Shown: in pieces, positions 44,551 to 52,121 of the stretch
How the letters are laid out: each line of letters opens with the position of its first letter
How positions within the stretch are numbered: position 1 is the stretch's first letter
From: an uncultured Marinobacterium sp.
GTDB lineage: Bacteria > Pseudomonadota > Gammaproteobacteria > Pseudomonadales > Balneatricaceae
Direction: 5' to 3'
Assembly: GCA_947501565.1 (NCBI GenBank)
Contig: CANMWJ010000016.1
Location: 50,650 to 114,649, forward strand
DNA length: 64,000 bases
Translations under genes and position numbers: made by a program
The notes under the pieces: generated by a model
The model's database searches: none
What the model was told of the DNA's origin: nothing
Seen by the model: only the letters and a program-made list of their open reading frames with translations

Positions 44551-47500
44551 TCAGACCATATCCGGGTCGGATTCCAGGAGCAGGTTCTGCTGTTGAAGCA
44601 GCTGCCGGAACTGCAACTGCGGCACCGGGCGTCCGATCAGGAAACCCTGATAGAGGTGACAGTCGTGTTGCTTGAGGTAGCTGAGCTGCCCTTCGGTCTC
44701 CACCCCCTCGGCGATCACCTTCAGGTTGAGGGTGCGTGCCATCAGGATGATGGTGTGCACGATCGCCGCACTCTCCTCGCTGCTCTCCAGATCACGGACA
44801 AAGGAGGCGTCGATCTTCAAGGCGTCCACCGGCAACGATTTCAGGTAGTTCAGCGAGGAGAAACCGGTGCCGAAGTCGTCCAGATCGATCCCTACGCCCA
44901 GCAGTTTCAGCAGGCGCATACTGTCGGCAGCCGCACGAATATCGGACAACATCAGGTGTTCGGTCAGCTCCAGCTTCAGGTGGCGCGGTATCACGCCATG
45001 GCGGTCCAGGGTGTATTTCAGCTTCTCGGTAAAATCGGGCTGCACAAACTGCTGTACGCTGATATTCACCGCCAGCTGGAAATCCTTGTCGATCCCCTGG
45101 TTCTGCAGCTCACGGATAAAGCGACAGGCCTCTTCCAGTACCCAGTCACCCACCAGCAGGATCAGGTCGGTGCGTTCCGCCAACGGGATAAACTTGCTCG
45201 GGGAGATGAAATTACCGTCCGACATTCGCCAGCGGATCAGCGCTTCGGCCGAAACGATACGGTGATCGTTATCCACCTGCGGCTGCACGTACAACTCCAG
45301 CTGACGCCGGTCCAGCGCATCACGCAGCGCCTGCGCCATCTCTACCGCTGCGCTGATCTGCTCCAGCATGCCGGAATTGAAGAAGCGGAAAGCGTTACGC
45401 CCCGCATCCTTGGCTTCATAGAGCGCGATATCGGCGTGTTTCAGAATATCGTCGCTGCTCATCTCGGTACCCCGGAACAGCTCGATGCCGATACTGGCGC
45501 TGATCCGCAACTCGAAGCCTGCGATCAGGAACTCCTGCGTCAGTTGATCGAGCACCTTGCTCGCCACCCGCTCGGTCTGCATCAGCGCCAGCTCCTGGTG
45601 CGGCCCCAGGTTTTCCAGCATAACCAGGAATTCGTCCCCGCCCATACGTACGATGGAATCACTCTCGCGCAGGGTGTCGCTGAGGCGTTTGGCCACCTCC
45701 ACCAGCAGACCATCACCCACATCGTGCCCTTTGGTATCGTTGATCGCCTTGAAGTGATCCAGGTCGATGATCATCAGGGCACCAAACTGATTGCTGCGGG
45801 CGCTGGTGCGCATCAGGTGCGGCAGGCGGTCATTGAACAGACGACGGTTGGGCAGCTTGGTCAGCGGGTCATAAAACGCCAGTCGGGTGATCTTCTCTTC
45901 CGCAGCCTTGCGTTCGGAGATGTCAGTGAAAGAGCCAACATAGTTGGTGATGATGCCGTCACCATCACGCACGGCGCTGACCACCAGCCATTCAGGATAG
46001 ATCTCACCGTTCTTGCGCCGGTTCCAGATCTCTCCTTCCCAATAACCCACATTGGCAAGCGAATCGTACATCTGCTCGTAATAGGCGGCATCGTGCTGCC
46101 CCGATTTCAGGATCGCAGGTGACTGACCCACGACCTCCTCAATGCTGTAACCGGTCATCTGGGTAAAGGCCGGATTCACCCGCAGGATCTTGCCCTGCGC
46201 ATCCGTCACCATCATGCCCGCCTGAACCTCAAAGGAGGCCGCCGCGATCCGTAGCTCCCGCTCAGCATCCTTGTTGGCGCTGATATCCGCCATCACACCG
46301 ACGTGGTGGGTGACCTCGCCGCGACGGTTGTGAACTGAGGAGATGGTACAGGCAACGGTAATCAGCTCGCCGTTCGCCTGACGGTTGATAAACTCTCCGC
46401 TCCAGGCGCGCCCCTGCGCCAGGGCCCGGCGCAACAGCTCGTAGGTGCGTTCCGGGGTCTCGCCACTTTTCAGAATGGCCGCCGAGCGCCCCACTGCCTG
46501 GGTTTCGGTTACGCCCATCAGGCGGGTGAATGCGGGGTTGATATAACGGATGATACGTTTGTTATCGGTGATCACCACGGTCACCGGAGACTGGTCGATC
46601 GCCTCAAACAACAGCCCCACCTCGGCTTCCAGCACCCGGCGACGGCGCGAATCCCAGATCAGCCAGAGGGTGGTGGCGATGATGGCGGATACCGAGATCA
46701 GCAGCAGGGTCAGCAACATGCGGTTGCTCTGCAGCCAGGTCATCAGGGTATCGCGGTGCTGAACCTGCTGTAACACTGCCACCGGATAACGAGATGAAAG
46801 GCGTAAGCTGCTAAAGGTGCTGCTGACGCCGCTGCCGCTGTGAGAGTAGGTCTGCTCATCCAGACCGCTCGTCAGCAATGTCTGCACTTCGCTATGCCAC
46901 TGCCGGATCAGGTGGTTCTGCAGCAACACGGTTCCGTCGGCGCGCAACAACGCCGAGTGCTGCTTGCGCTCGGAGAAGTTCCCCTCGTCCAGCAGTTTCT
47001 GCAGATAGGCAGCGTTCAGTGCAACCACCAGCGAGATACGCGGACGGTTGTCGGCAGCCGCCACCACAAAGGACAACGGAATCAGCGACCGACGGCTGTG
47101 TGGGTCCTGGGTTTCCCCCTGAATCGGCAGGAAACGTTGCGGTACGGTGTTGCCCAGCTGCAGACCACTGTTCAGCATTTCGCCACCGCCGCTGAGCTGC
47201 AGACGTTCCAGATCCAGCGCCAGGCCTTCCGCCTGACGGCCGCTATCCACCAGCACACGATCGTTGCGCAGCAGCACTACCTGACGGATATGGGGGCTGA
47301 ACTGGATGGCACGGCTGATCCGCTCGCGCACCCAGGGAGTACGGAAATCGTCTCCCGCATCGCTGCGCAGATCTTCCGCCAGTGATAACAGGGTGGTTTC
47401 CACCGACTCCAGGGTACGGGTCAGTCCGCGTTCGATAATACGGGTGGTGTGGGTGATGTGCTCGTTGCGCTCCTCGATATTCTGCGACAGGCTGGAGCCG

Positions 47501-47610
47501 ATGGTCAGTCCCAGCAGCAGAAAACTGCCGACAGATACCAACAGCATCCAGACGACCAGCGAGATCTGGCGATTCGGCCGGTACGATAACAAATCAGGTG
47601 TACTACTCAT
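44551..47610 (-). CDS. Membrane PAS-PAS-GGDEF-EAL c-di-GMP protein with periplasmic sensor
   Basis: 1019 aa. Transmembrane segments at about 15-38 and 312-333 enclose a periplasmic domain resembling Cache-type sensors (RQVVLLRNDRVLVDSG, LLRADGTVLLQN). Two PAS domains (about 345-460 and 472-585) precede GGDEF (about 595-755, RMGGDEFLVML with a RESD inhibitory site) and EAL (about 770-1010). EAL residues are intact: SAEALIRW, VNISVQQF, LTEHLM, LDDFGTGFSS, KIDASFVRDL, AEGVETEGQ. It could make or break c-di-GMP depending on input. A binding-protein gene is transcribed divergently from the same intergenic region, which may be functionally meaningful. Confidence 0.93.
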   Translation of the reverse strand: MSSTPDLLSYRPNRQISLVVWMLLVSVGSFLLLGLTIGSSLSQNIEERNEHITHTTRIIERGLTRTLESVETTLLSLAEDLRSDAGDDFRTPWVRERISRAIQFSPHIRQVVLLRNDRVLVDSGRQAEGLALDLERLQLSGGGEMLNSGLQLGNTVPQRFLPIQGETQDPHSRRSLIPLSFVVAAADNRPRISLVVALNAAYLQKLLDEGNFSERKQHSALLRADGTVLLQNHLIRQWHSEVQTLLTSGLDEQTYSHSGSGVSSTFSSLRLSSRYPVAVLQQVQHRDTLMTWLQSNRMLLTLLLISVSAIIATTLWLIWDSRRRRVLEAEVGLLFEAIDQSPVTVVITDNKRIIRYINPAFTRLMGVTETQAVGRSAAILKSGETPERTYELLRRALAQGRAWSGEFINRQANGELITVACTISSVHNRRGEVTHHVGVMADISANKDAERELRIAAASFEVQAGMMVTDAQGKILRVNPAFTQMTGYSIEEVVGQSPAILKSGQHDAAYYEQMYDSLANVGYWEGEIWNRRKNGEIYPEWLVVSAVRDGDGIITNYVGSFTDISERKAAEEKITRLAFYDPLTKLPNRRLFNDRLPHLMRTSARSNQFGALMIIDLDHFKAINDTKGHDVGDGLLVEVAKRLSDTLRESDSIVRMGGDEFLVMLENLGPHQELALMQTERVASKVLDQLTQEFLIAGFELRISASIGIELFRGTEMSSDDILKHADIALYEAKDAGRNAFRFFNSGMLEQISAAVEMAQALRDALDRRQLELYVQPQVDNDHRIVSAEALIRWRMSDGNFISPSKFIPLAERTDLILLVGDWVLEEACRFIRELQNQGIDKDFQLAVNISVQQFVQPDFTEKLKYTLDRHGVIPRHLKLELTEHLMLSDIRAAADSMRLLKLLGVGIDLDDFGTGFSSLNYLKSLPVDALKIDASFVRDLESSEESAAIVHTIILMARTLNLKVIAEGVETEGQLSYLKQHDCHLYQGFLIGRPVPQLQFRQLLQQQNLLLESDPDMV

Positions 47611-47801
47611 CTACCCAAACGTTCCTTGCCGTTAATGGCTCCGCTGGCGCTCCAGTGCGGTGCCAGATCAATATTCTCAGAAAAACTATTCAAAAACGCT
47701 ATTCACGCACATATTAGCGTTTAAGATGCTACGCATAGCTGAGTACATTCCTACACTGCTCGGCGCACATTCCGTCGTACGAAGCCCGAGGTCGTAAAGG
47801 T

Positions 47802-48608
47802 ATGCAGTATATCCTATTCAGCAGACAATTCTTGAACGCTTTTTTCCTTTGCCTGCTTATGTCTTTCAGCCTGTCCGCCAGTGCTGCAGATCGCCTGTCG
47901 CAGGTGCAGGCAGCGGGCGAAGTGCGCGTCTGTATCTGGCCCGACTATTTCTCTATCACCTACCGCAATCCACGTACGCAGCAGCTAGAAGGGATCGACA
48001 TCGATATGGCCCGGGCCTTTGCCGACAGCCTCAAGGTAAAACTGCGTTTTGTGAACAGCTCTTTTGCCAAGCTGGTCGAGAACCTGAATACCGATCAGTG
48101 CGACGTGGCGATGCACGGCGTTGGTATCCGCGACAGCCGCAAACCCCATATGGACTTCACCCAACCTCACCTCAGCAGCGGTATCTACGCCATTGTGGAT
48201 AAGAATAACGATCTGATCACACGCTGGGAGGAGATCGACCAACCCGGCAATGTGGTTGTGGTCCAGAAAGGCACCTACATGGAACCGGTCATGCGTGAAT
48301 ACCTGAAACGCGCCGAGCTGAGTGTGGTGAATACCTTTAAAGCACGCGAGCAGGAGGTACAGAGTGGCCGTGCAGATGTGTTTATGACCGACTACCCCTA
48401 CGGTAAACGGATGGCCTCACTGACCAACTGGGCCCGTTTGCTGGCTCCCGCCACACCACTTGCACCAACACCCTACGGTTACGCGGTGCCTAAAGGGGAT
48501 CCGGCCTGGCTGAAAACAGTGGATAACTTCGTCACTCAGGTGAAAAAGGACGGTCGTCTGAGGCAAGCCGCCCAACGTCACGGGCTGACCCCGATCGTGG
48601 CCAAGTAA
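47802..48608 (+). CDS. Orphan amino-acid-type ABC substrate-binding protein (family 3)
   Basis: 268 aa with a signal peptide (cleaved near SLSASAA). The mature sequence has the family 3 solute-binding pattern: EVRVCIWPDYFSITYRN, GIDIDMARAFADSLKVKLRFVN, CDVAMHGVGIRDSRK, MDFTQPHLSSG, VVQKGTYME. Ligands of the family are polar amino acids or opines. No permease or ATPase gene is nearby. Its divergent neighbour is a membrane GGDEF-EAL protein with a periplasmic domain, so a sensory role is possible. Confidence 0.88.
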   Translation: MQYILFSRQFLNAFFLCLLMSFSLSASAADRLSQVQAAGEVRVCIWPDYFSITYRNPRTQQLEGIDIDMARAFADSLKVKLRFVNSSFAKLVENLNTDQCDVAMHGVGIRDSRKPHMDFTQPHLSSGIYAIVDKNNDLITRWEEIDQPGNVVVVQKGTYMEPVMREYLKRAELSVVNTFKAREQEVQSGRADVFMTDYPYGKRMASLTNWARLLAPATPLAPTPYGYAVPKGDPAWLKTVDNFVTQVKKDGRLRQAAQRHGLTPIVAK

Positions 48609-48630
48609 CAAGTTTTCTATCAGATAACAG

Positions 48631-48683
48631 ACCACATCCGGCACGAAACCGCCCTGAGGCTTCTATACTGAAGCGGATGTGGT
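48631..48683 (+). promoter_or_regulatory. Candidate structured RNA element or terminator
   Basis: A perfect 10-bp outer stem, ACCACATCCG (48631-48640) with CGGATGTGGT (48674-48683), encloses a second hairpin, GCTTC / GAAGC, on its 3' side and an unpaired GCACGAAACCGCCCTGAG on its 5' side. There is no T-run, so it is an unusual terminator for the upstream binding-protein gene; it could be a leader element for the downstream unit. Confidence 0.35.
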
Positions 48684-48844
48684 TCAGATACCGACACCGC
48701 TGCGGAGTGAAGATCACACCTTTGCGTCATTAAATTAGGTGGAATTGTCTACTATTTGCGCATAATTACATGCTGATCGAATAGGCGTACTGGGTTAGGA
48801 TAGTAAGCAGTAACGTTCTTAGGATCTTCGGGCACAGCGGATTT

Positions 48845-48931
48845 ATGGACTGGATACTCAGCAACAACGGTTTCATCCTTGAAGCCATTGTGATGACGGG
48901 CGTCATTATCTACGTCGGGACCAGAATCTGA
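48845..48931 (+). CDS. Possible 28-aa membrane microprotein
   Basis: The frame encodes MDWILSNNGFILEAIVMTG followed by VIIYVGTRI: one hydrophobic helix with a charged end, as in many bacterial small membrane proteins. It stops 20 bp before the TonB-receptor ATG, so it could be a leader peptide or a separate small protein. The ribosome site (AGCGG) is weak, and no homologue is known to me. Confidence 0.3.
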   Translation: MDWILSNNGFILEAIVMTGVIIYVGTRI

Positions 48932-48951
48932 GGTGAGGGCACAGGGCTGTT

Positions 48952-51108
48952 ATGAGAATGCCAGGACAAGGATTAGTAGACCGCTTTTCAGCACGCACTT
49001 GCCGTAGGAAACAGCTCCGACTGGCACGATTCCCGCGCTTGTTTGCGGCCCTTTGCGCATTCAGCCCGTTTGCACTGGCGCAGGAACTGCCCGGTTTTAC
49101 CGAAGAAGATCTGTTTGCCGACATCCCGGAAGTGATCTCCGCCACCCGGCTCTCCCAGAAACTGACCGAAACACCGGCAGCCATCACCATCATCGACCGT
49201 GAGCAGATTAATGCCTCGGGCGCTATCAACATCTCCGACCTGTTTCGCCTCGTGCCAGGCTTCCAGTCCTACCATGTGACACGCAATAAGATGGCGGTGA
49301 ACTATCACGGCCAGGGCGGCCCTTTTCCTAACCGCATGGAAGTGATGATCGATGGACGCAGTATCTATCTGCCGCTGCTCTCCACCGTTGCCTGGGAAAG
49401 TATCGGTATCGGTCTGGATGATATCGAGCGTATCGAGGTGGTGCGCGGTTCCAATGTGCCGACCCAGGGCTCCAACGCGTTTCTCGGTTCCATCAATATC
49501 ATCACCCGTTCGCCGCTCAATCCGGACAGCAATTCCGCTCAGGTGATGACCGGTAACCGAGGCGAAGAACGCGCCGAACTGCGCCATACCCTGTATAACG
49601 AAAACAGCCACCTGCGGGTGTCCGCAGGTTTCAGCCAGAACGATGGCAGCACCCTATATAACGATGCCGCCGATAACCGCTACCTGCACTTGAGCGCCAG
49701 CAGCACCCTGTCGCTGCAGGACTCTGTAGATATCCAGCTCGGTTTTACCGACGGCCAGACCTACGTGGTCGATGCGGACGAGACCAACAATGTTGCCGAT
49801 CCCCGCGACCACAACTCCAATTTCCAATATCTGGTGTGGGATCATGCCGCAGCCGACGATCACGAGTACAAGCTGTCGTTCTACCATAACTATCTGAAAC
49901 TGAACGTCGACGAGTTGCCGATCGAAATCTACGCCCAACGCGATGATGGCCTGCAGCAGTTCGCCCAGGCCAATAACATGACCGTCGCGCAGGTCGCAGC
50001 ACTGTTTGCCGCGCAACAGGGGCTGGACGGTACCTTTATCCGCCCAGACAGTGAACACGGCACCAGCGAACTCTACGATCTGGAGATCCAGCACACCTAT
50101 TACGCCAACGAAAACCTGAGGATGATCAGCGGCCTTGGTTACCGCTTCGAACAATCGCGCAGCGATATGCTGTTCGACAGCAGCGCCTGGATCAGTGAAG
50201 AGCGCTGGCGTGCATTCGGTAACGTACAGTGGGATCAGACTGAGAAATGGGTCTGGAACCTTAGTGGCGTGTACGAATCCACCTCGGTAACCAGCGGTAA
50301 ACTATCACCGCGTCTGGCGCTCAACTATAAGATTGATGAGAGTTCGAACTACCGCTTTGCCTACACCCGGGCGTATCGGATGCCGTCGCTGCTGGAAGCC
50401 AACCGCCGTTCCAACACCCGTCGCAACGCCGCCAACAACTTTACGATCTGGGATCAGGTTGCGGTACCGACCGATAACCTGCGCCCGGAGAGCATCAACA
50501 GCGTCGAACTGGGTTACTACAATATCTCTCCCGAGCTGAACGCACAGTTTGACGTCAGGATCTTCAGGGAAAGTATCAAAGACGCAATCAATACCGTGTT
50601 CTATCAACTGCCCAACGGGACCGACCGGGATGACCGGGTACTCTCCTCTGCCAACGCCGCAGACTGGGTAACCCAGGGCGTGGAGTTCCAGATACGGTAC
50701 AATTTCTCGCCGGATACCTGGCTGCTGCTGAATGCCAACTACTCCAACGCCAGCGGTGAATACCGCAAGAAAGAGGACCTGGGCGAAGCGCCGCTCATAC
50801 TCGATGAGTACACACCAAAAGGCACTGGCTCTTTACTTCTCAGCCATGAAACCGATAATCACTGGCAGTTCAGTCTCGCGCACTACGTGATGGGAGCGAC
50901 ACGCTGGTTCGAAGGTACAAGCCAGGAGCCGCGCAAAGCCTATCAGCGGACAGATTTACAGATTAAGAAAACCGTACCGTTAACCCGAAACACCGACGCG
51001 CAACTGAAAGTGATAGTACAGAACTTGCTGGATGATCAGTACCAGGAGTTTTATCCAAACAACACCTTTGATCGCCGGGCATATGTGGAATTTAAGCTGC
51101 TCTACTGA
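48952..51108 (+). CDS. TonB-dependent outer-membrane receptor (second paralog)
   Basis: 718 aa. A basic N-terminal stretch and hydrophobic core form the signal peptide (cleavage near FALAQ). The plug includes SATRLSQKLTETPAAITIIDRE, DLFRLVPGFQSYHV, VMIDGRSIYLPLL, IERIEVVRGSNVPTQGSN. The barrel ends VEFKLLY. Plug and barrel landmarks match the receptor at 41444 closely, so the two are paralogs. A PF04392-type binding-protein gene follows after 32 bp and a hybrid kinase gene overlaps that one, so this receptor probably supplies a periplasmic ligand that is sensed by the other two. The ligand is unknown. Confidence 0.9.
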   Translation: MRMPGQGLVDRFSARTCRRKQLRLARFPRLFAALCAFSPFALAQELPGFTEEDLFADIPEVISATRLSQKLTETPAAITIIDREQINASGAINISDLFRLVPGFQSYHVTRNKMAVNYHGQGGPFPNRMEVMIDGRSIYLPLLSTVAWESIGIGLDDIERIEVVRGSNVPTQGSNAFLGSINIITRSPLNPDSNSAQVMTGNRGEERAELRHTLYNENSHLRVSAGFSQNDGSTLYNDAADNRYLHLSASSTLSLQDSVDIQLGFTDGQTYVVDADETNNVADPRDHNSNFQYLVWDHAAADDHEYKLSFYHNYLKLNVDELPIEIYAQRDDGLQQFAQANNMTVAQVAALFAAQQGLDGTFIRPDSEHGTSELYDLEIQHTYYANENLRMISGLGYRFEQSRSDMLFDSSAWISEERWRAFGNVQWDQTEKWVWNLSGVYESTSVTSGKLSPRLALNYKIDESSNYRFAYTRAYRMPSLLEANRRSNTRRNAANNFTIWDQVAVPTDNLRPESINSVELGYYNISPELNAQFDVRIFRESIKDAINTVFYQLPNGTDRDDRVLSSANAADWVTQGVEFQIRYNFSPDTWLLLNANYSNASGEYRKKEDLGEAPLILDEYTPKGTGSLLLSHETDNHWQFSLAHYVMGATRWFEGTSQEPRKAYQRTDLQIKKTVPLTRNTDAQLKVIVQNLLDDQYQEFYPNNTFDRRAYVEFKLLY

Positions 51109-51140
51109 ACGGGCAGCCTGCCTCACAATGGATTGTGGAG

Positions 51141-52121
51141 ATGGCAAGAAAACTGAAAGCACTTACCTTCAACGCCGTTAAATCCGGCACACTCAGGCGG
51201 CTGATCCCCTGCCTGATGGTGCTGTTTTCCCTTGTTTTCGGGCAGGGGGCTTTCGCACGTCCATTGGTTGTCCTCAGTGACAATACCGCCAGTTACCAGA
51301 CCGTCCTGGAAACCCTGATTAAGGAATCCGGCAACAACCTGCAGAGTGCATCGGTGAGCCGTCTGGAACAGTTCCCCGACCTGCTGACATCGGAAAAGCG
51401 GGAGTATTACGTTGCCATCGGTACCCGGGCAACCGACATGTTGCTACGTCAGTTACCCGCCGACGCACCCGGCATCATCTCAACCTTTATCCCGCGCCGC
51501 AGCTACCAGACGCTGATCGAAAAACATAAGGATTCACCGAGCGTCAAAGCCGGCAAGATCACGGCGATCTACCTGGATCAACCCTATTCGCGCCAGCTGA
51601 TGCTGGCACGGCTGATGATGCCGAAAGCCAATACACTGGGCGTTGCCTTCAGCGAAGCATCCGCCATCGACCTGCCCCTGCTGCAAGGCGCGCTGGAGAG
51701 GACCGGTTTTGCCCTTGAGCATATCGTACTGGAAGAGGATCGCAGCCCGATCAAGCAACTCCAGCCCCTGCTGGAAGACAGCGATATCTTTCTTACCCTG
51801 CCGGACAAAGCGGTATTTAACCGCACCACCGCCAAGTGGATCCTCTATATCTCCTATCGTCAGCGGGTCCCGCTGCTGGGATTCTCTCGGAAATACGTAA
51901 AAGCTGGCGCAGCGGCGGGCGTCTACTCCTCTCCGGAACAGATCGGTAAACAGACCGGCGAGCTGATCCGGGCGCTGCCAAAGCGCAAATACAAACTGCC
52001 CGCTAGCAGCTATCCAAGTTACTTCTCCGTGATCACCAACCCATCCGCGGCGAAGAACCTGCGTATCAACCTGCCATCAGCGCCCATACTGGAACGACGG
52101 CTGAAGGAGGCGGAAGAATGA
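51141..52121 (+). CDS. ABC-type substrate-binding protein (PF04392-like), probable kinase partner
   Basis: 326 aa from the ATG at 51141 (GGA about eight bases upstream); a GTG at 51135 is possible. A signal peptide (about 22-40, LIPCLMVLFSLVFGQGAFA) precedes a two-lobe binding fold: LVVLSDNTASYQTVLETLI, YYVAIGTRATDMLLRQ, ITAIYLDQPYSRQLML, LGFSRKYVKAGAAAGVYSSPEQIG. The last pattern is typical of the TrpX/YngK-like ABC_sub_bind family. No permease or ATPase gene is near. Its stop overlaps the start of a membrane hybrid kinase (ATGA), and it follows a TonB receptor, so it likely serves as the periplasmic sensor of that kinase. Confidence 0.82.
   Translation: MARKLKALTFNAVKSGTLRRLIPCLMVLFSLVFGQGAFARPLVVLSDNTASYQTVLETLIKESGNNLQSASVSRLEQFPDLLTSEKREYYVAIGTRATDMLLRQLPADAPGIISTFIPRRSYQTLIEKHKDSPSVKAGKITAIYLDQPYSRQLMLARLMMPKANTLGVAFSEASAIDLPLLQGALERTGFALEHIVLEEDRSPIKQLQPLLEDSDIFLTLPDKAVFNRTTAKWILYISYRQRVPLLGFSRKYVKAGAAAGVYSSPEQIGKQTGELIRALPKRKYKLPASSYPSYFSVITNPSAAKNLRINLPSAPILERRLKEAEE

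Noticed and set aside
48921..48951. GGCACAGGGCTG before the TonB receptor as a c-di-GMP riboswitch core
   Set aside because: Only a few bases match the GEMM-I core and the flanking helices and tetraloop/receptor are missing.
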